Of a stretch of 64,000 nucleotides of DNA, positions 10,864-22,127 are shown one piece after another. Every line of letters begins with the position of its first letter. The first letter of the stretch is position 1. The stretch lies in assembly GCA_010645155.1 (NCBI GenBank), contig CM021315.1:7368196-7432195 (forward strand). Direction: 5' to 3'. A program made the translations under genes and the position numbers. This DNA comes from Tigriopus japonicus. Taxonomy: Eukaryota > Arthropoda > Copepoda > Harpacticoida > Harpacticidae. The notes below the pieces were generated by a model. That model was not told the origin of the DNA, did no database searches, and saw only the letters and a list, made by a program, of their open reading frames with translations.

Positions 10864-10982
10864 GTTTGTTTGGGCACAACTTAGGTAATAATCTTCGGAA
10901 ATATCAAGTTTTCACGTGCAACCTTTGCTCTTCAACAGCTGTAACTCGTCCAACAAAAATTTCTTAATATCCGCCCTGTGGT
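10864..10982 (+). repeat. Dispersed repeat, segment B (copy 1)
   Basis: About 119 bp from GTTTGTTTGGGCACAACTTA to ATCCGCCCTGTGG, nearly identical to 53616-53734 in the same orientation. GTTGTGCCCAAACAA at about 10676 is the reverse complement of the start of this segment. It therefore closes a small 205-bp inverted-terminus structure (10676-10880) within the repeat. Confidence 0.65.
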
Positions 10983-11967
10983 CGATGGCGTCCAAAATTT
11001 GATAAGACTCAAACAGTCGTCACCAGGGACTGGCAAATACTGTAAAAAGATTTTTGGTAACCCATTATTCTGCCTTTTTGCACTTTTCACCTTTCTTTGC
11101 AATTTTTATTTACGATTTTGGCCAAAATTGACAAAATGTTAAGAAAATGTAGTGGCTTTTGAAAGAATTTTTAGTTTCAAAATCAAATAATGAACTAGTA
11201 AAAAAAAGCTAGCATTTGCAATAAAACATTCTCAGCAGCTTGAAGAAATATCTGCATTTCAGACACAAACCTCACACTCTATTCACCATCTTGGCTTTAA
11301 CTATAGCATCCCATCCCCTGACTAAAGAATCTCATTGCATGCAACCAACAAATATCAAACCTAAAGAAACTCAAGTTATGGTAATGGAAGGATCTGACAA
11401 ACGATAAAGATTGTAGTCTTAGGATTGCTCCCTACAAATATCGCTATTTCTAAAAAGGCCGTTTTAAACTTGAAATCATTAAGCTAAGGATATATTGGTG
11501 TAGCGGTACATGGTGCTTAATCGACTTGGAGACATCACTTTTAGGTTCCAAATGTATTTGAGAACAGTTTTGATGTGATGAGACAATGCCATATTTGAAA
11601 TTGAGTCCTGGTAAATAGGCCACAGGCCAAATATTGAAGTAATGTCACTTAAAACATGCTGAAAACACATTTGTTTTTGATTTGAATTTTTTTTGATACA
11701 ATTGTTAGGCACATGTGGTTCTCAAGTATTGGTGAAATCTTTTTTTCTGTTCAATTTTCAATGGCTATTTTTGAACAACATTCTCAAAGGACGAAAACGG
11801 ACTGATGTTAAGCCATAAAAAACAACGGCTCAATAGATTTCGACAATATTTTAGGTACAGACAACCATGAGACCACCTTAAGAATGGAAAATTCAGAAGA
11901 TTTTTTTTGAAACAAAACCAAGGCTTTGTCAGGTTCCACGCCACCAGAGGACGTCCGGAATGACTCG
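10983..11967. other. No gene recognised
   Basis: AT-rich DNA with only short open frames without motifs. It separates the A/B repeat from the piggyBac-like N-terminal frame. Confidence 0.5.
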
Positions 11968-12249
11968 TCATCTTCGCCTCGCACTCTTCACTCTCACCTC
12001 GTCACTCTCAGGTGCCTCTGATGCACCTGATCGAAGAAAGTGGCCCTCCGACAAAAGCTGAAAACGGGATAGCCGTTCCGTTGCAGTTGCCTGAGGTTCC
12101 TCATCCGCAGAATCCTGATCACTTTCCTCTCGGACAGCGTGAGGCATTATTTTGATGCCAGTAACATCGTCCAGGTTGCCCTCCTCTTCTAAAATATCAA
12201 GGATTTGGGCCACTGACAAGCCCTGGATGCGTTCTCGTCTCGGATCCAT
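11968..12249 (-). pseudogene. Possible N-terminus of a piggyBac-like transposase
   Basis: A 93-residue frame. After MDPRRERIQGLS it contains an IL-D-I-L-E-E-E-G-N-L-D-D segment, then IKIMPHAV, then an acidic ESDQDSADEE patch, ending with a basic KSARRR. An acidic N-terminus with an E/D-D-S-A/G-D-E-E patch is typical of piggyBac transposases ahead of the catalytic domain. No catalytic domain follows on this strand, so at best it is a truncated relic. Codon composition is more GC-rich than its surroundings. It could instead be a short host exon; I cannot decide. Confidence 0.35.
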
Positions 12250-12330
12250 TTCTTCTTAGTGATTGAGATTAGAGCTGTGCATCGGATCCGAAAGGTCCCC
12301 AAAATCCAATCCGAACTTGATTTCTTTAAT

Positions 12331-12455
12331 CCGAATCCGAATCCGAATCCGACAGCTTCCATTCAATCCGAACGAATCCGAATCCGAAAATTTGGCGCAA
12401 AATCCGAACGAATCCGAATCCGAAAATTTGGCGATAATCCGAAAAAATCCGAAAT
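12331..12455. repeat. Left subterminal TCCGAA array
   Basis: Repeated words AATCCGAATCCGAATCCG and AATCCGAACGAATCCGAA follow the left end of the hAT-like element. The same words occur near its right end (14397-14535 and 14665-14735). Clustered subterminal motifs are typical transposase binding sites in hAT elements; that role is inferred. Confidence 0.6.
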
Positions 12456-12479
12456 TTTTTAGCTCAATCAGACATTAAT

Positions 12480-12722
12480 GGGGAAAAAATCCGAGAGTGC
12501 GTGACCGCTTTTTTTCAAGTAGCGAAGGACCTACTTTACCGTTTTAAGAGACTTCTATTGTAGTAATGCTTCAGTAGATATGCAATTACATGATGTTTTC
12601 GACAGTCTATTCCCAAAGTTAGGCGGAGTTCTCTAAGGGGAGATAATTATCTAAGTGTTGAAAGAGTCTTTGTACAGATTGGTTGACATATGGTTGAGGA
12701 TGAGGCATATAAAAAATGATTG
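12480..12722 (+). repeat. Left arm of large inverted repeat
   Basis: About 240 bp beginning with CCGAGAGTGCGTGACCGC at about 12490. The reverse complement of the whole arm lies at 13370-13610, and the arms differ by scattered substitutions and small gaps. Loop 12723-13369 contains the hAT MITE at 12908-13155. The structure may be an older foldback element carried inside the hAT-like element. Confidence 0.7.
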
Positions 12723-12907
12723 CCCTTATATTTAGGGTGTCTTGGTGCATTCTGGCTGGATTACTGAACAGAAACAGACGGCAGGAGACAAGTCATCTTT
12801 CTGATGGAAGCACTTCATCTTTTCCCGCCTGTTGCTTTTGCCCCTGTTTGCCAGAGAGTTATCTAACAAGGCTGAGTACAGAAAGATGTATTACCATAAA
12901 TCAAGAG

Positions 12908-13155
12908 TAGTGATGGACCAAAAGGTCTCATAACCGAAACCAAAAGTTTCGGCTGAAAGAGGGCTTAACCGAAACCGAAAGGAGCTAATTACAAAATTGT
13001 TCAAATAAAAATCCGCCTTAAAAAATATAATGCTCATGTGTTCGAGTTTTTGTCTTTTTGAGTATTTGTCCGCTTTCGGTTTTGGTAGGCATAACCGAAA
13101 CCAAACCCAAATTTCGGCCGTAATTTCGGCTGAAAGTGCTTTCAGTCCATCACTA
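12908..13155. mobile_element. hAT MITE (TAGTGATGGAC family), copy 1, 248 bp
   Basis: The ends TAGTGATGGAC and GTCCATCACTA are inverted, and the 8-bp target duplication ATCAAGAG (12900-12907 and 13156-13163) is perfect. Subterminal CCGAAACCGAAA and TTTCGGC words fill both ends. It lacks about 100 bp of the interior present in the copies at 44291-44642 and 55029-55380. No coding capacity. Confidence 0.88.
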
Positions 13156-13369
13156 ATCAAGAGTCGAGATCAGTGAGAAGTCTTGGTTGAGGCAAGCCCT
13201 CTTTGTGAGGGGATCAAGGAACTGGCAACTTCAAAATCAAAGAGCAAGCAAGAGCGGCCAGGGTCAAACACAGTCAAAGGGCTTGCTGATCTTTGATAAC
13301 TTCTACCTAATCTGCCCTAAACACCTAACTTGCAATAGCAGCAGGAAATTTTGTCCCACCTCAAATCAG

Positions 13370-13610
13370 GATCATTTTTAATATGCCTCATCCTCAACAA
13401 TATGTCAACCAATCTGTTCAAAGACTCTTTCATCACGTAGATAAATATCTCCCCTAAAAGAACTCCACCTAACTTTGGGAGTAGACTGTCGAAAATATCA
13501 TGTAATTGCATTTCTACTGAAGCATTACTACAATAGAAGTCTCCTAAAACGGTAAAGTAGGCCCTTCGCTACTTGAAAAAAAGCGGTCACGCACTCTCGG
13601 ATTTTTGTCC
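13370..13610 (-). repeat. Right arm of large inverted repeat
   Basis: Reverse complement of 12480-12722, ending GCGGTCACGCACTCTCGG at about 13600. See the left arm for details. Confidence 0.7.
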
Positions 13611-14396
13611 CATTCAAAAATTTTTTGCTCTTTCCGATTTAAATCTGATTATTTTGTTATTTTGGCCTAAATTGGAAATAACAACACTATTTCAACTAGA
13701 AGTGCCCAAAACACAATCTTTTAATATAATATATTTTATTAATATTTCCACATTAAGTCTTGATTTTTTTAACATTTTGGCATTTTCTAGGAAAAAATAA
13801 GCATTTTCTTCTTTTTTATGCAAAATATTTCAGGACAATTAGAGCAAATTAATGAATGCTCTTTGCACAATAGAATTTCCCAAAATGAACCAAATATGTT
13901 AAAATGTTTACGAAGGATATTAATTCAAAAAATCACAATCATACCAACAGTCAAATGCAGAAAAAACTTCGTAATTAAATGGGGTAAAAACATTTTTATC
14001 TTTAAGTCAGTTTGGTGTCAAGTGGGCTGATATTTACGCACTTAATTGTAATCCAGGGGTGAATACTTGGCAAAATATTTACTTTATTCAAATAGGATGG
14101 TTTTGCTTTGAAGACGTTCTGTAACTTTTTGATGCTTTTTTTACTACAAAACCTTTCTATGATTCTCTTAATGTAGAAATATTTGATCTGCAAATGCTAT
14201 TATTTAATTGGTAAAATCTGAAACATCATAATACCTTATGGAGTCATTAAAAAATTCAAAGTTGAAGGTAGGAGATTGCATTTAAATTATCAAACAAAAA
14301 AGGTCTTATTATGAAAAAATTGTGAATTGAAATAAGAAAGTGAAATGAAAAATTCGGATTGGTTTCGGATTATGTCGGATCCGAAAAATATTTTGC

Positions 14397-14535
14397 AAAT
14401 CCGAATCCGAATCCGACAGGTTTTGGTGAATCCGAACGAATCCGAATCCGAAAATTCGCGCTAAAATCCGAACGAATCCGAATCCGAAAATTCGCGCTTA
14501 AATCCGAACGAATCCGAATCCGATGCACAGCTCTA
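14397..14535. repeat. Right subterminal TCCGAA array with an inner terminus
   Basis: Three near-identical units of AATCCGAACGAATCCGAA, spaced by AAATTCGCGCT-like spacers, lead into GATGCACAGCTCTA at 14522-14535. This is a complete copy of the element's end. It is followed by about 125 bp of other sequence and then a second terminus ending at 14745. Only the outer end matches the target duplication at 12262-12269. Confidence 0.55.
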
Positions 14536-14753
14536 CTCGCCAGTACTGGTCAGCTGTCGCCGCCGCTCTATGTACTAAAATTTCTATACTTTTCATCGCC
14601 GATAGAGAGTGTTGATAACGAAATACACCGTTGGTGGCTAAATCAAGCTAATTCCTTTCAGTCTAAAATCCGAACGAATCCGAATCCGAAAATTCTTGCG
14701 TCAATCCGATCGAATCCGACTTTTCGGATCCGATGCACAGCTCTAGTTGAGAT

Positions 14754-16158
14754 CTCGACCACTCAATTGCACAAGCTATGAGATGCTATGAGAATGAAGA
14801 CGAGGAGGAAAGGTCAAGACAGCTATTTCACGCAGTTACTTGACGGCCTACTTAAAATGCAACAGAGCACACCTCCTTGGTTTTCTTTCTATATTTTGAA
14901 ACAAACAAAAAGCTTCTAATACAACAGTTGATCAGCGCCGTGAGCCTGACAATTGATGTACCTCCAACTTGCTCCTAAATGTTCTTTAGGAACGTATAGT
15001 GGTTTCAAAATATCAGTGGGGCTCTCGTTCTTATTTTGATTAACTTAGAAAAGAATAAGTTTTGAAGAAATGGATGAAGGAGTGTCATACAAAAGTTTGA
15101 TCAAGTGGTTGAGATCTCGACCACTAGGAACGAGAGGGTTAAGACAGGCTGCTTCCTGACCATATCTTTCACCCTCCTGATGTTGGCGGGGTTGACTTGG
15201 CTGACGGACCTCGCCCCACCCTTGGCGCATTCGGTCTTGCCAGTTGCTACAAAAAATACCTACTTTATCGCCAAGGCCAAAAGTTAGTGGTAAATCACAT
15301 TTTACTTTGGAGTCAACAAGAATCTGCGGGGTTTTGTTTAAAATTGCAAAATTTTGAAGCAATCAAGAAGCACTTGATTACGAGTAGCGGGATCGAGCAG
15401 AGCCCTTTACAACGTCCGTGATATTTTCCTGCCTGACAGCCTGCAGTTTAAAAAAAAATATTATTTACAAAATTGAGATCAATGTTGTTTCATTCACATA
15501 TCATAAAAAAACAAAAGCATCCAAAGAATCAATAAAATTCAATGTCCCATTAATGTCTTCCTAACAATTGAAATTGTGCTGTCTGATTGTGTGAAGCAAA
15601 AGACATTTAAATTTCTGATACGTTGACTTGCTTTGTGAAAATGATTGTCCATCTTTCATTGCAAGCAACTGGTTTTTCTATCATTTTATATAGTTTTAAA
15701 GGATTACGGGACGGCATTTTCCAAAACATTTGCGATTCCAAGCTTCGAAGAAGTTAAATTGGCAAAAATGAAGTAAGTGTCAAGCAATGATGTTGTAACT
15801 TTACCAAAACATATGATTATTATCGGTAGTTTTGCCCTATTTAGGACTAAAGTCAAGAATTCGATATTTTTGCCATAACATACGTAGAAAGCCCGGTTCA
15901 TCCAGTCCCCCTGATCCCAGTTATATCAACCCTCATCTTTAGGGCTAGCGTGTTAAGCATGAAATCACAAGGTTTATAAGACTTCAAAAATATTAAATGA
16001 AATAAATGTTAAATGTCAGTGTTTCAAAATTCCTTTTTTTTTACTTTGGAAATTTTTGTGAACTGACATTTTTTAGAGTAGCGAATCAATTTGAAATCCC
16101 ACCTCGCTTAATTCGCTACTTCCCTTGCTTCCAAATAGTTAACAACAAACGCGAGAAA
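14754..16158. other. No gene recognised
   Basis: The phrase GTTGAGATCTCGACCACT that flanks the hAT-like element at 14746 occurs again at about 15103. This suggests the insertion site lay in a sequence related to that one. Otherwise no coding or element signal is seen. Confidence 0.45.
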
Positions 16159-16305
16159 ATGGACAATGACGACCTAAACACTCCACCTATGATGGGCCCG
16201 AAGGAAATGATTCCAAATTTAGATGCCACAATTAGCGATCTCCGCAAGAAACTGGACGAGAAGGACAAGGAACTCGAGGAGAAGGACAAGGAGCTAGTGA
16301 TGTGA
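16159..16305 (+). CDS. Short coiled-coil ORF, hypothetical
   Basis: A 48-residue frame starting MDNDDLNTPPMMGPKE and ending in a heptad-like, highly charged stretch (two KDKEL units) before a TGA. A pyrimidine-rich tract ending in AAATAG lies about 18 nt upstream of the ATG and could be a splice acceptor. Codons are more GC-rich than the surroundings, which favours coding, and GTGATG at the end is a weak candidate donor. It may be a first exon or relic. I do not recognise the family. Confidence 0.3.
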   Translation: MDNDDLNTPPMMGPKEMIPNLDATISDLRKKLDEKDKELEEKDKELVM

Positions 16306-16766
16306 CTTGGGCAAGTAATGAGTCATCACAGACACCCAAGAACAAGTTGTTGACAAGCATTACTTGGGCAATACACCAATACACTTGGCAAGCTCAAGGA
16401 ACATTGGAAGATGCAGTTGCTGGCAGTTGCTCTTGGAAGAATTAAGATACTTGCAGTGTGACTTAGAAGAAAAAATGTCAAGTTGCATTTTCGATGATCT
16501 TTTGACCTTAATAATTTAGCAATAAATAGTGGAAGTGATGCAAAAAAATATTTCAATTTGCATAGCATTTGCAAAACCATGTTTTTTTTGTTTCGGTTCT
16601 AGGCCACACATGAATGCACTTTTGAGGCTAATCAAGACCGAGATTTAGAAGTCACACTTCCAGAACAATCTCGTTTATTCAGAGTTGCCGGCATGACAAA
16701 GTAAAATGCCAAATCTTTTTTAGTATTCTCGAAATATTTTGCATTTCACCATGTGAGAGAATTGAA

Positions 16767-17159
16767 GTGTGTTCTTTTCTTAAAACTACATCCTTTCAAA
16801 GGCATGGGCCCTATTTAGCTGAATCAGCCTGGTTTAGTGAAATTCGGATGGCAAGTTTATTCTTCGTTCATAGCAAATTTGGCAAACCTGTTAGCTTGGA
16901 AAAGTACTTGTACAAACACCCAAGCTATGCCAAGCTTCAGCAAGCCCAAGCACTGTGCCAGTACAGCTTGCCCAATCTCTTGTTTGCCCCCCATCAGTAC
17001 AAGGAGCTTCGTGCTGTTCGTGCCGAGCTCATGTGCCAAAGAAAAGCGGCAGAAATTAAAGAGGCTTCACGAACCTTTGGAATTGAAATCGCTCATGAAC
17101 AAAACTTGTCCGATCTTCTGCCAAGGATGGCTACCGTTCTTGCAGAAACCGAGAAGTAG
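16767..17159 (+). CDS. Hypothetical protein fragment, 130 aa
   Basis: The frame is open from 16767, but a later start (ATGGCAAGT at 16848, 103 residues) may be the real one or it may be an internal exon. The C-terminal two thirds look coding: HPSYAKLQQAQALCQYSLPN, then a charged helical part with YKELRAVRAEL and CQRKAAEIKEASRTF, then a leucine-rich end and a TAG stop. Composition is more balanced than in the AT-rich neighbourhood. It could be joined to the coiled-coil frame at 16159 by splicing, but I cannot show that. Family not recognised. Confidence 0.35.
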   Translation: MCSFLKTTSFQRHGPYLAESAWFSEIRMASLFFVHSKFGKPVSLEKYLYKHPSYAKLQQAQALCQYSLPNLLFAPHQYKELRAVRAELMCQRKAAEIKEASRTFGIEIAHEQNLSDLLPRMATVLAETEK

Positions 17160-17169
17160 CTGCTTCCCA

Positions 17170-17192
17170 ATGATGATGATGATGATGATGAT
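17170..17192. repeat. ATG/GAT trinucleotide microsatellite
   Basis: About seven ATG units in tandem, 11 nt after the stop of the hypothetical frame ending at 17159. Confidence 0.85.
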
Positions 17193-18974
17193 TATCTACA
17201 TAGTTTCATCCGTTCGTATGAGCTAATCACGCAATTAGGAAAGATGCAAACCTTGTACAGAATTGCACTTCACAAATTTGATTACCCACAGCAGTAAGAA
17301 TGATGTGTATAGCAGCAGTATCGTCATTATAATTGTGAAACAGCTGGTCTGACAAATATCACTACTACAGTACAAAGAGATTTAAAGTCTGCTTTTGTAT
17401 ATGTGCACAATAAAGCGACCTGAATTTTCTCTTTTACTTAATATGAATTAAAGGATATGCAACCGGAGCATCGGGGATCTTGCACAACTGAGGTTTTTTG
17501 AGTATTGACTCACATTTAATAAAAATAAGCTCTGGCAGAGACATCCCGGAGAACAACAACTCATTGCAAAACTAAATAAGAGAGACAGGCTTGAGTTTAG
17601 TACTAAATCATTAGTAGAGATAGGAAGTTTCAACGACAAAAAAGTCAAATTAGACGAAAAAAAGACGAATAAAATTGCCCGATAAGACAGGTCCAAGTAG
17701 TATCCTTTGCCCAAACCAGGAACCCCTGAAAGGGGTGGACGCGAACTCCGATTTTAAAAAAAATGGTATGAGGCCGAGGCTATTTTTTGACCCAACGTCA
17801 TTTATTCCCTATTAATGACTAAAACTGTTGAACATGCGTCTTGAAAGAATTCATTCAAACTTCTTGTGTTAATATTTATGGACTGGATGTTCTTCACCTT
17901 GATTTTAGAGGTCCCAGCACCCTTTTCACTCGTCTCATGAACGTTTGACTTTCAGCTCTCTAAAGGATTTTAGTCCTCATAACAATGAGGATATAATGTA
18001 CGTAGATGGAATCTTAATCCACCCATTAGTCCAACTTCTCTGAAACAATGCTCTACAGAATGTTCTGTGGTGGTATCTGGAGTGTTACTCCTCTTCCATC
18101 CTCTTTAACACCTCCAAAATGCAAGAACCATTTCCATGGAAAATGAAAGAACAAGAATGGTCTCTTTTAAAAAGATGATGGAGTCCATGTCGGAGATATT
18201 GTTGGTTGTACTATTGAAGGGCACTTTAGATGGTTCTGGATCAGATCAGCCATTTGATCTGGATTGGAATTGGAACAAAGGCAAATTGAATTGCTTTAAA
18301 AAGCTGACTTTCTGTGAGCAAAAATCAAAATCACACGATGTGGTTGCGAGTAAAAAGCAACTTAGGAGAAGTAGACTTGACAATATTTGGTGAAAAACCC
18401 TGTTTGGAAGGGAATCTTCGATTTTATGTCACACAAAGAATTTTCAGCTTCCACCTAAGTTCACTTTAGCAATCACGACGTCCTTGTGATAAAATGAGTT
18501 CAAAATATGAAGATTAAATCCTGGATTGTGGATTTGATTGAAAATATTTCAAGTCTTAGGGCTGAAGAAGGTCAGGACCCCGCAGGACTGGGGCTAAGGG
18601 TCCTTCAGGGCCGGAGGATCATGTCTTCTCATTGCAAGGATAGGCTCAACATACACAACGTACATGCTTGATGGGGTTTGATTGATCTTCTTAAATCCGT
18701 TTGTTTTTGTTGGAAGAATTACTAGTCAGATTGAGCGAAAAAATCCACACAATTCAATCTTGATGGGAGCATTTCATTCTAAAGACTTTGAGAGGGTCCA
18801 TGTAATCCGGGTCAGATTGTCAGATCACCAATTTGGGCTGACTGAGTCGAAAGGCAAATCAAAATATTGAAATCCATTGCTAGTAGGTTCACCTGATATG
18901 TTTCAAACTCATCTTCATTTGATCGAACTCTCGACACTAAGGACTTCTTTCTTCTTTGTTCCAAACGCAAATTC
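17193..18974. other. No gene recognised
   Basis: Only short open frames without motifs. The last part is next to an assembly gap. Confidence 0.45.
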
Positions 18975-19291
18975 NNNNNNNNNNNNNNNNNNNNNNNNNN
19001 NNNNNNNNNNNNNNNNNNNNNNNNNNNNNNNNNNNNNNNNNNNNNNNNNNNNNNNNNNNNNNNNNNNNNNNNNNNNNNNNNNNNNNNNNNNNNNNNNNNN
19101 NNNNNNNNNNNNNNNNNNNNNNNNNNNNNNNNNNNNNNNNNNNNNNNNNNNNNNNNNNNNNNNNNNNNNNNNNNNNNNNNNNNNNNNNNNNNNNNNNNNN
19201 NNNNNNNNNNNNNNNNNNNNNNNNNNNNNNNNNNNNNNNNNNNNNNNNNNNNNNNNNNNNNNNNNNNNNNNNNNNNNNNNNNNNNNNNNNN
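18975..19291. other. Assembly gap (317 N)
   Basis: A run of N. It replaces the 3' part of LINE copy 1. Frames that appear to cross it on either strand are artefacts. Confidence 0.98.
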
Positions 19292-21060
19292 TGTTCGAAT
19301 TAGCCTTGATTCCTTAAGATTTGGAGGTGCTCTCAGAGCGCACGTAAAACCTCTACGATCGCTACAACTGATCTCAAATCCTGGGTTAGGACAGAGCCCA
19401 TGAATGCTCTTGAAAACATGCAGTATCAGATACCTATCATACCTTCTCTGAGTACTGTACAACCCTAACTTCTGGAGCCTCTCCCAATAGGAGAGCTCTC
19501 TCATTCCTGTGATGTTCCTAGTAAAACATCTTTGGACCTGCTCGACCTTTTGCAAACCTGCTGAACTCATTGGAGCCCAAATGGGTGAGGCATATTCAAG
19601 ATGCGGCTGGACAATCGACTTGTACAGAGTTAGCATCGTAATACTATCTCTGGACTTGAAAGTGCGATAGATCCAGCCGCACGTTTGAAATGCCTTCCCC
19701 ACTTTCAACTGGATATGCTCATCAAACTTTCCATCATCTTGGACGACAACTCCCAAATCTCTCATGGACGATACCTGCTCAATATCACAACCTCCATTGT
19801 CTTTGAGAGGAACATCAAATTTTGACGCCCCATACGTCATTGTGCGGAATTTCATCCCGTTCAATGCCATGTTACTCTCGCCAACCCAAGAGTAGACCTT
19901 CTCCAAGTCCTCAACTAAACATTTTGAGTCCTGCCCATTCCTTCCACAAACTAATTTTGTGTCATCAGCATATGAAGAAATACTGGCTTTTGTTCTAAAA
20001 TTCTGGAGAGGAGCAATAAAGAGAATAAACAAGAGCGGACCTAAAATTGAACCTTGCGGAACACCTGACTTGACATCATACATGCCGCTAAAAGATCTTT
20101 CGACTTTAACTATTTGCTTCCTTTCGCTTATGAAACTATCAATCCAAGTCAGGACCTTACCCTGGACCCCTAACTCTTTGAGTTGATCGAGCAAAAGACC
20201 ATGATCTACCTTATCGAAGGCCTTGGCAAAGTCAAGATAGACTACATCAACTGACTCATGACTTTCGAGCCCTTCAATGATTTGCTCAATATGATCAACC
20301 AATTGGGTTACTGTACTAAAATGAGCTCGAAACCCATGCTGTCCAGAAGGAATTAAATCATGGACTTCCAAATAATCTACAAGCTTGGACTTCATAATCT
20401 TCTCAAAAACCTTTGCAACGCTGGAGGTTAGAGAAATGGGCCTATAATTACTAGGGAGTGACTTATCTCCGCCCTTAAAAATTGGAACGACATGAGCTAC
20501 TTTTAGAGAGGAGGGAAACTTGCCCTGATCTAAAATGCAACGCATCAAATAGGAGAAAACAGGGGCAAGAATCTGTGAACATTTCATCAGAAACTGAGAT
20601 GTCACACCATCAGGTCCAGGAGAACTCGAGAGCTTTTAGCTGTTGATGGCCTCAAAAGCATCTTGATTTGTGACTACCAGATCCTCCAGTCGATTATCCT
20701 GACTATCAATGCCAGTGTCATCAAAAACATTGCTACAGTCATGGCCTGCTCTGACTGCCCTTTTTGGAATTGAAAATACACTTGAGAACTGATCTCCAAG
20801 CATACTGGCCATAACCTCACTATCATTGACGGTTTTACCGCCGACCTCAAAAGGTCCTACAGGATGCTTCATTTTTCTCTTTGTATTCGCAAACGAGAAA
20901 AACGCCTTTGGATTAGTCTTGACCTCCTGGATCACTCTACTTTCCTTCTCTAACTGATCGGAATCAATGGAGGCCCTAATTTTTGATTGGACCACATCCA
21001 ATTTGCTTTGGAGGCTGGCTACAACAAATGGATTTGAACCAATACCCGGGAATCCACCTG
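19292..21060 (-). pseudogene. LINE copy 1: reverse transcriptase ORF with one stop
   Basis: Minus-strand ORF2-like frame of a non-LTR retrotransposon of the CR1/Jockey kind. From the 5' side: a linker region (SKIRASIDSDQLEKESRVI, FFSFANTKRK), one in-frame TAA at 20636-20638, then SSPGPDG, the YRPISLTS box, GFRAHFSTVTQL, VDVVYLDFAKAFDKVDH, SGVPQGSILGPLLF, the catalytic SSYADDTK, and the downstream QTCGWIYRTFKSRD and YASPIWAP segments. The endonuclease is missing (5' truncation at about 21060, where a foldback begins) and the C-terminus lies in the gap. Apart from the single stop the frame is open, so the copy is fairly young. It is close in sequence to copy 2 (23.8-26.7 kb). Confidence 0.88.
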
Positions 21061-21062
21061 AG

Positions 21063-21430
21063 ATTAAGAACCAATTTTCCCCCACAAACTCTCCCCGGAT
21101 TGAAACGGGGAGTTTTATCGCACTCATCCATCACACAACTTGAACAACTTAAGAATATTTTACCTGTCCTTGGATTATCCTGAACTCAAAGAGACACAAC
21201 CATACAATCAAAGAAATTTGAAGATGGACCATCATTTACAGAACATGAAGTTATGCCAAGGTGACACTAATAGATGAGCTCGGAAGAAAACCGCCATTTT
21301 GTCGTCGATTCTTCAAGGAATGGTAAGGTATTCTTAAGTTGTTAAAGTTGTGTAATGGATGAGTGCGATTAAACTCCCCGTTTTGGTCCGAGGGAGAGTT
21401 TCTGGAGGAAGTTGGTTCTTGATCCTTTTT
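21063..21430. repeat. Foldback element
   Basis: Two inverted arms of about 115 bp (21063-21177 and 21308-21430) share AAACGGGGAGTTT and ATCGCACTCATCCAT-type words, around a 130-bp loop. It abuts the 5' truncation of LINE copy 1. The minus-strand frame that seems to extend the LINE upstream to 21127 is this foldback and not LINE. Confidence 0.65.
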
Positions 21431-21432
21431 CA

Positions 21433-22120
21433 AGAGCAATTTGCATTTGTATTAGGGTCCATATACGTTTTTCGTTCTTCTTGCTTTAGTTAGGGCTATC
21501 ACTTCCGAAGGTTGTCCTTGATAGGAGCTAACTGCATTCCGATCTGGGAGATGACTCATCTGCAGCACCACAGAAATCTGAAATACCGATTGAGCTGCAT
21601 TCTTATTGTGGTAGCTCAGAACTAGTACACAGTCTACCCATTCCGCGAGCTGGGATTCGCGCCTCCGCAAGAGTTTTTGGTGGAAACGTTTTTGAGTAAG
21701 AATAGGTTGATTTCCATATTTTAGGTAAGATTAGGTAGCATTCTCTCGTTTTGATTCTCATGATTTAGCAGCAAGAGGAAGCTACTAGGCACGGGAGATA
21801 CTTATCTTTCCGAGACTAAGGTTGGCGAAAGTTATATTTCATTTATGAAAATTGTTTTTTTTTATCTAAATTAATAGCCCTCATACTAACGGGCAGTTCT
21901 ACGCACTTTCTTTGTGCAATCAGGTTACAATTTTTTTAATTAAGGTAAGCAATTTGGATTGAAGAAGAAATAAATCGAATGGCATTCTATTACAAGTTGA
22001 AGATAATTGTATATTATGAAATCAAAAATGGAATGTACATATCTTTTAAAAATTCTTTGCTGAATATTTCTTTTCTTTAAAGAAGAGTATCTTCCTTGGA
22101 GTTTTTTTTCTCTTTTGTAA
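21433..22120. other. No gene recognised
   Basis: AT-rich spacer with only short open frames. Confidence 0.45.
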
Positions 22121-22127
22121 ACCTAGA

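Larger units (their letters stand above)
12270..14745. mobile_element. hAT-like non-autonomous transposon with TCCGAA arrays
   Basis: The left end starts TAGAGCTGTGCATCGGATCC and the right end is its reverse complement. The flanks ATTGAGAT (12262-12269) and GTTGAGAT (14746-14753) form an 8-bp target duplication with one mismatch, as hAT transposases make. Subterminal zones carry many copies of AATCCGAATCCGAA. No transposase is recognised inside. The interior holds a large inverted repeat (12480-13610) and a different hAT MITE (12908-13155). A second right-end-like terminus lies at 14521-14535. Confidence 0.7.

Noticed and set aside
18812..20605. A 597-residue minus-strand frame spanning the first N gap
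   Set aside because: The part after the gap (18812-18974) does not resemble LINE. The run of N simply contains no stop codons, so the fusion is artificial.
20636..21127. N-terminal extension of LINE copy 1 to 21127
   Set aside because: 21063-21127 belongs to the left arm of a foldback element whose inverted copy is at 21308-21430.
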